Source: Paraspadella gotoi (lineage: Eukaryota; Chaetognatha). Taken from it: a stretch of DNA of 64,000 nucleotides. The position numbers and the translations under genes are program-made. This document shows positions 1 through 11,578 of the stretch, in pieces. How positions within the stretch are numbered: position 1 is the first letter of the stretch; each line of letters opens with the position of its first letter. The DNA is taken from NCBI GenBank assembly GCA_051294375.1, contig CM119266.1, positions 1,909,321-1,973,320 of the forward strand. The letters run 5' to 3'. The notes beneath the pieces are model-generated. The model worked only from the letters and a program-made list of their open reading frames with translations, ran no database searches and was not told where the DNA came from.

Positions 1-611
1 CCCAACGAGAATCTTTAAAATAAATCATTTTGGGATTAAANNNNNNNNNNNNNNNNNNNNNNNNNTTTTTTTTTTTTTTATCTCGCCCAAAGACTCAATC
101 CTCTTTCCATGCGGATTCATTTTTGTTTTTTCGTCTGTCTGTTTGAGTCTGGTCTGTCTGTTTGTCGGCGCATATGTCCGTGCGTCTGTTTCACGCTTCA
201 AAGACGGAATAAATTTCGAAATTGGAAGCCGAAAAAAAAGTGAAAAGGGAGAAAAAATATTGCAAAGACGCAGGAATCGAGTGACATACATACATACATA
301 CATACATACCTACATACATACATACATACATACATACATACAGGAAAAGAGTGACATACATACTTTGACGAAGATGAGAAGTTAACTGAATATTGCTCGA
401 CTTAATAAACGTAGAATCAAGAGCATGGAAATCATGTTACAGCATGACGTCAATTAACGGATGCCAACTAACTTTGGCATCACGTAAGCAATTACTATGG
501 TTTCAATGACGTCAACGCAGCGCAGATTGGCGTTACGCCAACAAACGATTCCACGTCGTCAACAGACCGAGATTCACTCAACTTTTTCTCGAAGATTTAA
601 TGAGAGGCGGG
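1..611. other. Left-edge spacer, no gene seen
   Basis: This stretch holds an N gap at 41-65, a poly-T run, a TCTG/TCCG-like intronic tract near 120-190 and the CATA microsatellite listed separately. A short open frame on the plus strand runs from 497 into the gap that starts at 612, but it has no recognisable domain, so I do not call it a gene. Confidence 0.5.
284..342. repeat. (CATA)n microsatellite
   Basis: About fifteen near-perfect tetranucleotide units with one CATACC interruption are visible. It is a simple repeat with no coding content. Confidence 0.9.
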
Positions 612-1268
612 NNNNNNNNNNNNNNNNNNNNNNNNNNNNNNNNNNNNNNNNNNNNNNNNNNNNNNNNNNNNNNNNNNNNNNNNNNNNNNNNNNNNNNNNN
701 NNNNNNNNNNNNNNNNNNNNNNNNNNNNNNNNNNNNNNNNNNNNNNNNNNNNNNNNNNNNNNNNNNNNNNNNNNNNNNNNNNNNNNNNNNNNNNNNNNNN
801 NNNNNNNNNNNNNNNNNNNNNNNNNNNNNNNNNNNNNNNNNNNNNNNNNNNNNNNNNNNNNNNNNNNNNNNNNNNNNNNNNNNNNNNNNNNNNNNNNNNN
901 NNNNNNNNNNNNNNNNNNNNNNNNNNNNNNNNNNNNNNNNNNNNNNNNNNNNNNNNNNNNNNNNNNNNNNNNNNNNNNNNNNNNNNNNNNNNNNNNNNNN
1001 NNNNNNNNNNNNNNNNNNNNNNNNNNNNNNNNNNNNNNNNNNNNNNNNNNNNNNNNNNNNNNNNNNNNNNNNNNNNNNNNNNNNNNNNNNNNNNNNNNNN
1101 NNNNNNNNNNNNNNNNNNNNNNNNNNNNNNNNNNNNNNNNNNNNNNNNNNNNNNNNNNNNNNNNNNNNNNNNNNNNNNNNNNNNNNNNNNNNNNNNNNNN
1201 NNNNNNNNNNNNNNNNNNNNNNNNNNNNNNNNNNNNNNNNNNNNNNNNNNNNNNNNNNNNNNNNNNNN

Positions 1269-1352
1269 AAGACGATGAAGACGACAGACGACGACGACGA
1301 CGACGACCTGCAGAATGGAAATGAGGCCTTCCGCCTCCGCGGATCGAATTAA
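1269..1352 (+). CDS. Possible last coding exon with an acidic tail
   Basis: Directly after the N gap (612-1268) a plus-strand frame reads KTMKTT, a run of seven Asp, then LQNGNEAFRLRGSN and TAA at 1350-1352. The 5' end of the exon lies inside the gap, so its acceptor cannot be seen. Acidic Asp runs end other candidate exons here too (7446-7601 and the GAC array at 15359). The family is unknown. It could equally be non-coding GAC-rich DNA, because only about 28 codons are visible. Confidence 0.3.
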   Translation, partial: KTMKTTDDDDDDDLQNGNEAFRLRGSN

Positions 1353-1849
1353 CTTGCAAAGTGACGAAATGGTAAAAAGTTCAAGTTTTTAATCGTTCAA
1401 ATTGTATTAGATTAATTGATTTTTAATTTTATGAATACAATTGGAAAAAAATGAGGGAAAACTTGATACAAATACAAAAAAATCTTAACCTGATAGCTAC
1501 ATTGTAGAATTTAAAACTGTTTCTAAAAAAAAAAAAATCGGAGATTAGAAAGAAGATGTAAAAGCGAACAAAAGGCAATCGGCGATCGACTTTAAACGCG
1601 AAACCGGATACAGGGTTCATCGTTTAGAAATTATAAATAATAAAACTAGTTCCCTGCTTCCCTGTATTACAGGACTAGATGAAACAAAAAGAACAGTTAG
1701 TCTGAGAAATTCATGGAACAAATTAATTAGACCAGAAAATTAAACTCGGGCATCTTTTAAAAAACCAATTATCGAGGCCAACCATCGAGGCCAATAATCA
1801 AACCCAATAATCAAACCCAATAATCAAACGGAATCGACCCAAAACGACG
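1353..1849. other. AT-rich spacer upstream of the membrane-protein gene
   Basis: Mostly AT-rich sequence. Just before the next gene, near 1785-1830, a roughly 14-bp unit (CCAATAATCAAACC) occurs about three times in tandem and may be part of that gene's leader or promoter. No TATA box can be assigned with confidence. Confidence 0.5.
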
Positions 1850-2955
1850 ATGGACAAAGATGAATTTTCGTTTCCTCTTCTTTCTTCTTTCGGTTTCGCC
1901 GCCGTCACTCGCAGACTCAGTAATCGGAATAAAGGATCCAATGTGAACGGTAGGATTTCTACTCAAATGTTTTTTAATTAAATTATATTATATTATGTTA
2001 ACATAAATAATAAATTATTTCATTAGAATTTTTTAGAATATAATGAAGTGTTTCCATATTAATATTTGTTTACAGAACAGAACAATTTAGCAAAAAAAAA
2101 ATTAAGATGCATTTTGGTTAATCAAGTCGAATGTGAAAATTTCAAAATTTCTTGTTTCACTTTTTAAATTGTTTAGATTTATTTCGTTTTATTTCCATTG
2201 TTTATGTCTCTCTTTTATTTTTATTTTAATTATCGAAATCTAATAATATTTTAAAAAAATTATAATTTGTTTTTGCGTCAGAGGATTCGTCTTTCAAACA
2301 TTTGAACAAAAACAACAACAAAATCGGTCAAACTTCTTCCGACGAGTTAGAAAAGAAAAAGAAGAAACACCCCCATGCGGCTTCGCTCGTCGCTTTCTTA
2401 TTGGGAATCTTAGCCGTTGTTCTCTCAGGCGTCTGCTCTTGGTGATTTTGATACCACTATGAACATACTTTGAAATATTACTTAAAAAAATAATTCAGGA
2501 AACCTTATCGGTAATGGGAAGGAATGGAATATTTTTTAAAACTTGATAATCAACCATAGAATTTAGGATACTAATTTGGATGATAACTTTCAATACATAT
2601 CTCTCCGTCTTTTTCTGTCCGTCTGTCTGACTGTCCCGCTCTCCCTCCCTCCTTTCTCTACCCCCACCCCTAACGCCTCACGAATAAAAGGTACTGGTAC
2701 GACTGGCCGTGGTTCATCTCCATTCCCGCTCTTCTCTCCGGCGTCATGTCGCTCACTTGCATGGAATATCCCGAGCGCGCCATCGTCTGGGCCTCGATCA
2801 GCGCCTCTCTCTCTGTCGTCTCGCTCTCGTGGACGATTTCGGCCATCGTCCTCTGTTACGAATTTTGTCCGTGTCGATTCTTCGCCGAGAAGAAACAGAT
2901 GTACAGACAGATGGAGTATCGGGCGAGGACGACGGAAGGCGAGAGCCACTGGTAG
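1850..2955 (+). CDS. Small multi-pass membrane protein, three exons, complete
   Basis: Exons are 1850-1949, 2282-2441 and 2691-2955. Each junction has GT/AG and the phases fit (1, then 2), giving 174 codons with stop TAG at 2953. The start ATG sits in a good context (ACGATGG). Residues 1-65 are hydrophilic and end in a Lys/His patch (EKKKKKHPH), so the N-terminus is probably cytosolic. Hydrophobic stretches follow at about 66-86, 94-111 and a long one at 118-146, giving three or perhaps four membrane spans. The tail starts with a Cys pair (EFCPCRFF), a plausible palmitoylation site, and is charged (KKQMYRQMEYRARTTEG). I do not recognise the family; it is of tetraspan-like size, and no function can be given from sequence. 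A polyadenylation signal follows 72 nt after the stop. Confidence 0.8.
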
Positions 2956-3026
2956 AGACGACGAGCGGACGATTGAGAAATGATTTTGGTCGAGAGTAGA
3001 AAAAAAAAAGACTAATGGGGAAAAAA

Positions 3027-3032
3027 AATAAA
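3027..3032 (+). terminator. Polyadenylation signal AATAAA of the 1850-2955 gene
   Basis: A canonical AATAAA lies 72 nt past the TAG stop at 2953-2955, with GT-rich sequence (TGTGTGTTATT) immediately after it, as expected for a cleavage site. Confidence 0.55.
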
Positions 3033-3306
3033 ATGTGTGTTATTCAGGTTAAAAAAAATAATGTTTGATAAAATTAATCGATGGCCTCAAAACTTGATAG
3101 CCTTAAAACAAAATTAAACATTATAAATCTCAAAAAAAGAAAAAAAACAAATCTATTAATTTTTTTCAGTTTTAAAAATTATTATCATTGTAGTTTTTCA
3201 AAAAAAAAAAAAAAAAAAAACCAACATCGAAATCAAATCACGATCAAAGTGAAAGTTTTTTTTTTATTTATATATATATTCATAAATGAAACAATCCATG
3301 ATTTAG

Positions 3307-4996
3307 GTCGAATGTACATTGGGCTTCGCCTCGGTTAATTACCCTCCTACCCTTCCCCTTTCATCTAACCCGGTATCCCTGCGTCTACGTGAACTACCCC
3401 CCCCTCCCCGCGACCGCGGCCGAGGTGGAATCAGACGAGTTCTGCTTCACGAGTCCAATCAAGCTGGCGACTTACGGATTCTTCAATGGATTCGAGGTGG
3501 ATGAAGATTGCAGGTCGCCGCCAAAAGGGATATGTCGGAGGATAGACTGGTTAGGGTGGAGGGAGGGGGGAGTGGTGGGAGAAGCAGGGAGGAGCCATAT
3601 TTGTGTTATTGTGTACAATTTTTTATATATATTTGACACTCTCTCCGTGTCATCTTTCTGTCTCGCAGTCTGCCTGATTGATTGTCCGTCTGTCTGTTTT
3701 ATGTCTCTGTCTGCCAATTCGTGAGTACACGTTTGTCAGTCTGTCAGTTTATCCTTCAGTCTGCCTGTTTATTTTTCCCCGAATCTCTAAAAGTCCGTCT
3801 CTCGTCAGACTCTTTCTGATCCCTCCAATTCCTTCGACCCCATCTCGGCCGCCCCGCCCGTCGCTTTCCCCTTTCGAAATAAAAGGTTATTTAACCGACG
3901 CAATCAAGAATTGAGGGGCCGGTGGGCGTGGAAAGGAAAGAACTTCTTCGGTGGGCGCGGTCGCATCCGTCCGGGAGATCATTGCAGGTTGGGATCCGAC
4001 TGCGAGGGTTTCCCCGACAACAAATGCTTCGGTCTCACCGTCCACGACTCCATCTGCGCCAACGGCTCCTCACAGGCCTTCGGCAGCGCCTGCAATTACA
4101 CCCAGCAGTGCAGCGCTGCAGAAGCGGTCAAGTGCAAGCTTCCGGAGTCGTGCAACGGTGATTGAAGGGAAACCACATCAATGTTCAAACACATATGTAA
4201 TGCGGCGTGACAATTTGTTAAATGATATGGTCTCAAACATTCTTAGTTTTTTGTTACCATTTATTCAGATTTCCTTTTTTGGAAAGAAATTCATACATCG
4301 ATTCAGAGTACCAAAAATAAATTGTTCTCCTTTCACAACAAAAAACAAACTAATTTCTCCGTCAATTCGCTTTCAGTCGAATACGTAACGATGTGTTCCG
4401 AACACATCTGCATCGCAAGAACCAACTGCGGTAAGTTCCAACGAGAATTGCTTAAAATATGCATTTTGGATTAAGAGATTGAAATCGCTCAAACGTCCCC
4501 AGGACATCATCACACTTCGCCGGACAATCCAGCTCCGCACAACTGTCGTCCAGAATGCTCCTGCTGCGGCGGCTGCGAAAAGTGAGAGCTGCTTACTAAT
4601 TTTAGTAACATGAAGTTCGTTTTTTTTTTAAACACGATCTCAAATCTTCGGTTTAAGTTTCTTTCCTTTTCCAATTCTTTTCTTCCCGCTCCCGCCGCGC
4701 CAAGACGCGGCCAATGCGTCTACAGCGGCGGCGGGAGCTGGGAATGCCGCTGCGGCTTCGGCTCCTTCGGTCCGCACTGCAAGTACTTCGTCGACAGCAG
4801 GAACGCTCCGGGCGCGAACGCCTCTCAGTCCGGCATGTGCGGCTACATGGCCGGACTGTGCGAGAACGGGGGGAAATGCGTCGCGTCGAAGGAGAATCTG
4901 TTTGGATTTCGGTGTCAATGCAAAGAAGGATTCGACGGGTTGTACTGCGATAATAAGAAGAGAAAGGGGACCGAGGAAAAGAGCTCGACTTTATGA
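3307..4996 (+). CDS. Cysteine-rich protein with two C-terminal EGF-like domains, 5' end missing
   Basis: Five exons can be joined in phase: about 3307-3513 (phase 2 end), 3886-4157, 4377-4430, 4503-4581 and 4705-4996, stop TGA at 4994. The first exon reads LTRYPCVYVNYPP, then DEFCFTSPIK and FNGFEVDEDC; its acceptor is uncertain (3306 or a later AG near 3420-3430). The second adds a basic stretch (RGRWAWKGKNFF) and a Cys-rich module opening RPGDHCRLGSDCEG, resembling the EB-type modules of invertebrate extracellular proteins. The last two exons encode two EGF-like repeats: one from CRPECSCCGGC through ECRCGFGSFGPHC, and one CGYMAGLCENGGKC to FRCQCKEGFDGLYC. A short Lys-rich tail ends the protein. 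No signal peptide or start codon is visible, so the 5' end is missing or shared with the upstream gene. It is probably secreted or a cell-surface ectodomain; ligand unknown. A polyadenylation signal follows. Confidence 0.72.
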
Positions 4997-5036
4997 AACA
5001 ATTCATAAATTGTAATAGATGTGAGATTAAGAAGAG

Positions 5037-5042
5037 AATAAA
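5037..5042 (+). terminator. Polyadenylation signal AATAAA of the EGF-type gene
   Basis: AATAAA lies about 40 nt after the TGA stop at 4994-4996 of the EGF-type gene, which supports this as its 3' end. Confidence 0.55.
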
Positions 5043-5499
5043 GAGGCATTGATAAAAGGTTTTTTTTTAAATTTTCTTGTCGCTAATATTGATCCTCGCC
5101 CTAACCGAAGGGTAACAGGGCAAAAAACAAACACAGCCGACTGGAAAAAACCAAGCAGACTGATCAATCTATCACGCGTCCGAATGACCAGGCAAGATTG
5201 ACCCGGACAAACTAATTCGATTTCAACTGGCCCAGACTGAATGATTGATTGATTCATGGACCGACCGACCAATCGAGTTCAACCCAGACTGTCCAAACGG
5301 CCCAGACAGACCGGCCCGGTTCGTCGAGAGCGTCACAACGAACTTCGCATAATCGGCATAAACCAACGCGACGCGCTCAGAGATCAGCGCTCTCTCTCTC
5401 TCTCTCTCTCTCATCTGGACCTCTCTTCTTCTCCTCTCTCTCCTCTTCCTGTCTCGTCTCTCTCTCCTCTCCCCTCTCTGTTTTCTCTCTCGTTTCCAG
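5043..5499. other. Spacer or intron rich in short TC repeats
   Basis: It contains CCGACC/CCAGAC-type degenerate repeats between 5150 and 5330 and a TC-rich tract at 5390-5490 that runs into the acceptor of the next candidate exon. No gene is evident. Confidence 0.4.
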
Positions 5500-5575
5500 C
5501 GAGCATTCGGCGTCGGGCGACGTTAATGAGGCGTCGCCAGTGAAAGCGTCGCCGATGAAATACGAGGACGCATAA
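5500..5575 (+). CDS. Orphan last exon (25-residue tail)
   Basis: A strong acceptor (TC-rich tract then TTTCCAG) is followed by an open frame needing phase 2: EHSASGDVNEASPVKASP then MKYEDA and TAA at 5573. The composition (Ser, Ala, Asp, Lys; two near-identical SPxK segments) looks like a cytosolic tail. It lies after the polyadenylation signal of the EGF-type gene. It may be an alternative last exon of one of the two upstream genes or belong to a gene whose other exons I cannot see. Partner unknown. Confidence 0.35.
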
Positions 5576-6076
5576 AAAAAGGGGGGAACGAAAGAGGGGG
5601 GGAAGAGTCGATAGAGGGCGACGATGCGGTGACTATTAATGATTATTGTTATTCACCATAGTAGTACATAGTATTTATCATATTAGTTTATTTATGATAA
5701 TGTGGACGCAACAATACCTGTTTTTTTAAAATTTTTATCATTAATGAGTAAAAATTTAAATCTTTTCTATAATTTTCCAAAAGATTAATAGTTTAACCCC
5801 AGAGTATTTTATATTTCTTTATTTAGTACTGTATTTTATCTCAATTTCATCTTAAATTTAGGTTATTATTAAATTTATTAAATATATTTAATTAACAGTG
5901 TTGCGCCGCATAAAAAAAATAAAGCCTCGCTTAGGACGTTAACCTGACACGGCCCGATGCCAAGACTCTTTCTCTTTCACTCATTATCTGACTCGGTATA
6001 CAGAGTGGGAAAAAGAACTCGGAATAAGTCTAACGACCAAGTTTGTATGTTATGCGCTTAGAGAGGATGAAATGTG

Positions 6077-6079
<3 letters not shown>
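5576..6079. other. AT-rich spacer, nothing recognised
   Basis: AT-rich sequence with short A/T runs and no convincing open frame on either strand. Confidence 0.5.

Positions 6080-6140
<61 letters not shown>
6078..6140. repeat. (GA)n microsatellite
   Basis: A pure GA array of about 60 bp, continued by imperfect GA-rich DNA to about 6480. The Arg-Glu and Leu-Ser frames it creates are not genes. Confidence 0.95.
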
Positions 6141-6142
<2 letters not shown>

Positions 6143-6556
6143 CCATGCGATTTGCACGCGCAATACGAGAGAGGATTACGTCGATAAACCGGGAGGCAAA
6201 ACCCGGACATGAAATTGTGTGTGAGAGAGTGAGAGAGAGATAGGAGAGAAAAGGGAGAGAGCGAGAAATAGATATATAGAGAGAAAGAATAGAAAAGAAG
6301 AAAAAGAGGTTCGAGATAGCAAAGAACAGCGACAGAACACAAATGAATGCAATGGGGGGAAAATGAAGATGGAGAGAGAGAGGTGCAAGACATTGGAGAG
6401 TGTGAAAGGAGAAAAAGTAGAGAGAGAGGGAGACCGAGAGAGAAAAAATGAAAGAGAGAGAGAGAGGGAGAGCAAGCGGCCTTCATTTTTTACGGGCAGA
6501 ATCATCGAAGCCTCTGACCTCACCGCTGTGATATCGAAGGTCACTGGATGGAAAAA

Positions 6557-6703
<147 letters not shown>

Positions 6704-6793
6704 ATTCCATGTTTTACGAGACAGAGCAGGTTGGGCATGGGACGACTAAAAATAGCAGGCCAAGAAAAAGGTTAAAGAAAAGAGGAAAAAGTT

Positions 6794-6960
6794 GAAAAAG
6801 ATTAAGACGAGAAGGAGAGGTAAAAAGAAAGATAAAGAAGGAGAAAGAAAGAAGAAGAAAATGAAGAAAGAAGAATGAAAAAGATTAAGACGAGAAGGAG
6901 AGGTGAAAAGATAGATAAAGAAGGAGAAAGAAAGAAGAAGAAAATGAAGAAAGAAGAAGG
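6794..6960. repeat. Tandem duplication of an 83-bp purine-rich unit
   Basis: The unit starting GAAAAAGATTAAGACGAG at 6794 is repeated at 6877 with only a few substitutions, so two copies lie head to tail. Confidence 0.85.
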
Positions 6961-7186
6961 AAAAAAGAAATAGCGCTTGTTAATTAAATGAATGGATTAT
7001 ATTTATATTAGTTTATTTATATATGTCATATATTATTATTATTATTATTATATTATTTATTATATTATTATTATATATTATATATTATATATTTATTTAT
7101 ATAGAAAAAAAAATAAAAACATCCAGGTCTCAGGATGAGAAAAATGGGATAAGAAATAAAGCTTGGTCGGTGAATAAAGACGATTA

Positions 7187-7189
<3 letters not shown>

Positions 7190-7270
<81 letters not shown>

Positions 7271-7278
7271 TCTCTCTC
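7190..7278. repeat. (TC)n microsatellite
   Basis: About 75 bp of pure TC followed by TTTCTC variants. It lies in the presumed intron before the exon at 7446. Confidence 0.95.
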
Positions 7279-7445
7279 TAATTAATTTCTTTTCATTTTT
7301 CCCTCGGAATTCTCTTCGAGGGAGTTTGCCATTTCTTTTCCTTCTCGCCTTTCGGCCCTCGCCTATTGTCCTCTCAAACTCAAATTCCGATTTCAAGTCT
7401 CATGTTTTCAAATTTGAATAAAAGTTCAAAGTTGCTTCTTTTCAG

Positions 7446-7601
7446 GTTCTCTCCAGATCTACTGAGAGCGAAGTCTCCAACTTATGTGGATTAAAAATCC
7501 GCGATCTTAAGCCCATTGTCGTCAACAACAACGAAGACAACAACAATAACAACGATGACAACGAAGACTTATCAGACAGGGAAACCCAGATTTGGTCGTG
7601 A
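7446..7601 (+). CDS. Orphan last exon, Asn/Asp-rich
   Basis: A clear acceptor (TTGCTTCTTTTCAG) opens a 52-codon frame of phase 0: VLSRSTESEVSNLCGLKIRD, then LKPIVVNNNED, an Asn/Asp-rich stretch, and DLSDRETQIWS with stop TGA at 7599. The length is exactly divisible by three from acceptor to stop. It looks like a hydrophilic C-terminal tail. No start or upstream exon is seen; possible partners are the orphan exon at 5500 or a gene hidden behind the GA arrays. No family recognised. Confidence 0.42.
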   Translation, partial: VLSRSTESEVSNLCGLKIRDLKPIVVNNNEDNNNNNDDNEDLSDRETQIWS

Positions 7602-8176
7602 TACTATAAAGAAACTATGATCTACTAATAAGACAATAATCTCATCTAAGGTCATACCAACGAATTAAGACCGAGCCTAAAATGTGCTTTCAAACAGCCA
7701 CAAGGCAGATTTGGCCAAAGCCAACCCTGCGCCACCGTCTTCTATTTAGCCAGATTCTGTAGATGGCGCCATTGATTCCGCGATCGAAAATTTGGCGAGG
7801 CGCCCAAGATTTGGCAATGGCGCCTCAGTTTTCGGAATAGCACCGGCGAGAAAGATTTGGCAGTGGCGTCGTCGATTCGTCAGAAACGCCTGCCGCTGCC
7901 GCCTGCCTTCTCCTGCCGCCGCCTGCCGCCGCCTGCCGCCGCCGCTTATAGGGCCGTCAGAAAACATCATTTTCCTCGAACGGGTTTAGATCAAATTTTC
8001 CCAAAGCGATATCTTGTTTTGGGTGCCTCTTTTATGGGGCACCTGTTCCCGTCGCGTTCTGAATAGGGTGCTTGGTTTAAGAATCGCCAGATTTTGCAGC
8101 ATTTTGTGATGATCATCTTTTAGAGTTTGTTCACTCGACTAAATCGAAGCTGCAGTTTTGGTCGATTCAATTAACT
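7602..8176. repeat. Spacer with GC-rich degenerate repeat block
   Basis: Between about 7710 and 7880 a motif like AGATTTGGCNNTGGCGCC recurs several times with changing spacing (for example near 7809 and 7853). It is followed by a CCTGCCGCCG-type run (7890-7945). All frames there are low complexity, and no gene is called. Confidence 0.45.
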
Positions 8177-8330
8177 ATGAAATTGGCACAACCAATATAA
8201 AAATTATCCATTAATTTGATAAATAAGCTATCTTGCCCCTGACTTTGGACAGGCTTTGGTGGTTTAAGGCCTCCATCACTCTTACAAGATAATGACATAG
8301 CAAGTCCCTGCAAGCTTTCAATCAACGACT
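8177..8330 (+). mobile_element. Interspersed repeat R1, copy 1
   Basis: A sequence of about 150 bp beginning ATGAAATTGGCACAACCA and containing CTTTGGACAGGCTTTGGTGG recurs at 26212 and 35934, and again in the degraded duplicate segments at 31134 and 39511. All copies are in the same orientation. It has no coding capacity and no clear terminal inverted repeats, so it may be a SINE or part of a larger element. Confidence 0.7.
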
Positions 8331-8414
8331 CTCTCTCTATCTTATTCACGAAATGTCTGCTTCTTTTCATCCTGTGAAAGAACTTAATATCAGTTGAACT
8401 CTTTCTCTTCTCTC

Positions 8415-8462
8415 TTAATATAACTTAATATAACTTAATATAACTTAATATTACCTAATATA
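8415..8462. repeat. 10-bp tandem repeat (ACTTAATATA)n
   Basis: Five near-identical 10-bp units follow each other, the last with one substitution. Confidence 0.9.
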
Positions 8463-8948
<486 letters not shown>

Positions 8949-9358
8949 CCAACGTTCTCTTTTCTCAATTTTACGATCGCTCGGGTCGCTCGTGACAAGC
9001 GGGTCTTGTCACGACGTGTCACGCGCCATGCGGTTCCCGCCCCTGCCCAAGGAAAGAGATGTCCTGCCCAATTTTGGCGTCCATCTGACCAATGAGAGAT
9101 TGATTGATTGATTGATTGTTTGATCAATTCAATCACAATAGTTCTCTCTCTCAGTCACTATTTCTCATAAGCCTTGCCCACCATGTCCCGTCTTTTCATT
9201 AACGCTTATTCTCCAGCCCGTCCGGCCATTATTTACCATGTCTGTCAGCGCGTGGCCATGCGGAAATCCCTCTCTGGTCGGTCACTTGTTTATGTCCGTC
9301 TCGACCAAGAGGAAAAAACGGGGCGATGGAGTTGGGACCGGTTGGGTGGCTGGGGAAA

Positions 9359-9465
<107 letters not shown>

Positions 9466-10189
9466 AAGGGGGGTGGATGTGACACAGACCGAACGTGTCA
9501 AATCCGTGATTCGCCGATGGGCGTGCCCCGGTGATGTAGGCGCATGGGATGGTGGTAGTATAACGATGATTCCGTTTTTTATTAAACAAATTTGAAATAA
9601 ATTTAATTTAATCGAGTCATCAAATTGCTATGACATCGAATCACTGCTTGATTTGCCAATAATAAAAGTATAACATAAATTAACAAATATGATTCATAGT
9701 GATTGAACTTTGACAAATTTGATGAGAAAAATGAGAAATTTGACTGAAGATGAAAACGTGAATCAGGATCGAGGTTTATATTCCGTTGCTCTTAGTGATT
9801 CACTGTCAAGGCGAATGTCACAATTCATTGTCCTCGATTGGCTGCCTCAGAGCTTTGCCTTTGCGGGACAAACATTTATAATGTAAACACTTATCAGCAG
9901 ANNNNNNNNNNCTTCTGAAAAGCTTAGTGATGATATTTGGTGAAGTGGCGCCATCCCTCGGCGCGAGTTTGAACTTGATTGATGATTTCGCTTTATCGCC
10001 GCCTCCTTTCCTCCCTTTTTCCTCTCTAACCTTTCCTTTCCTTTTCCTCCGCCCCTTCCTCTTTCTTTTTCTTTCCTCCTCCTCCTCTTCCTTACTCGAC
10101 ACGTGATCAAACGCTCTCCGCTCTGCCGCCACAGACGCGCGAAATCGAGAGAGCGAGAGAGAGAGAGAGANNNNNNNNNNAGAAACCTC

Positions 10190-10435
10190 GTATCAGCGCA
10201 GCGTCCGGGAGCAGCAGCGCGGCGGCCGAGCGGCTTCTCCCTACCTTCGACTTACTTCGCTCGGCTCTTCTTACTCCTCTTCCTCTTCCTTCTCCTTATC
10301 TCCCGGATCCGCGCGACTGCAAAGTCGATCCGGTCTGAGCCGCAGTGGATAACTTACTCTTTTCTCTCTCTCTTACCCTCGTCACCGCCGAGTCTCTTCT
10401 CTCTGTCTCCGAGCGGATCGATTATGGGTTCGGTA
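10190..10435. other. GC-rich block, possible 5' region
   Basis: A GC-rich block in an AT-rich setting contains Ala/Arg-like and Leu-rich frames (for example FARLFLLLFLFLLLISRI) but no splice-supported exon. A partly similar block lies in inverted orientation at about 11150-11300. It could be a promoter/CpG-rich first-exon region or a divergent transposon end. Confidence 0.3.
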
Positions 10436-10440
10436 GTCTT

Positions 10441-10665
10441 TTTTTGATATAATATTATATTATTAATAATAATAATAATAATAATAATTATAATATTAAT
10501 ATTACATTATTGTAGGGTTATTTCACTATGTAGAAAGAAAGAAAGAAAAAAAAGAAATAAAGAAAGAAAAAACGAAAGAAAGAAAGAAAAAACGAGAGAA
10601 AGAAAGAAAGAAAAAAGAATGAAAAAAAATATTAAAAAATTGAGACAACAAAATAAATAAATAAA
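10441..10665. repeat. (AAT)n and (GAAA)n low-complexity tract
   Basis: An AAT-type run (10450-10510) is followed by imperfect GAAA repeats to about 10620 and AAAT repeats near 10650-10675. Confidence 0.85.
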
Positions 10666-11578
10666 TAAATAATAAATAATTTTAAGATTTTGAGCTAAAA
10701 ATAATAATATTACTAAAAAAGATATAAATCTAACAATAATGATTAAATATGCTGAAAACAATTGAAAATATGATAATGAGAAAAATGATCACAAATAAGA
10801 TTTTATATATATAATTTCAATTTTTGTTACGCGAGGACATATGAAGAGTAAATAGTAGCAAGAATTTTAAAATCAAGTAGAATCAAAATTATAAGCTCTA
10901 CAAAGTGGTATATACTTTATATTTTTTTAATGCCTAGCGAAATTTGTTGAGAAATTAAAGAGAGATTTTTGATTTGAATAGGTTCTATTGCACCTGGAAT
11001 GTACAGACACTCCTTAAAGAGAGAGGGAATGACAAAATAATACATTATTAATAGAATTAATAGAAAAAAAAAGATAGAAATAGAGAGTGTGACAGCAAGA
11101 GAGTAAGAGAGAGAGAGAGAGAGAGATAGAGATCCGGCCCCGATCCGCTCGGACTTCGACCGGAAGAAGCCCGACTCACCATCGAGAGAGAGAAAATCTC
11201 CCCGATCCGAGCGGAAGAAGCCCGGAAGGAGAAGTGAGTCGCTCGGCAGCCGCGCGCCGCTGCTCCGGTGGACGGCTGCGTCCGGGAGAGCTGAGTATAT
11301 GACTCCCCTGCCAGAGATAATCACTCCCTCGAAATGGCTTTTGTCTTCTGCAGTCATTTCGAAACTGCGACGAAGCATCACCAACGAACATTCTTGTGAA
11401 TATATCATTTAACATCTTTTTTTTAAAAATATATACTTCTATTATTTAAAAGATATTTTTGCTATGAATGTTTTAAAAACATGTACTTTTTTTCATCTTA
11501 AATGCAATGTTAATTTACTCGAAGATCTAAGTATCATATTATATAATATATACCACAATATATGTTTTACTTAAATAT

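Noticed and set aside
612-1268. Long frames running through runs of N here and at other gaps (for example 12876-13382, 43536-44387)
   Set aside because: The sequence in the gaps is unknown, so their openness means nothing.
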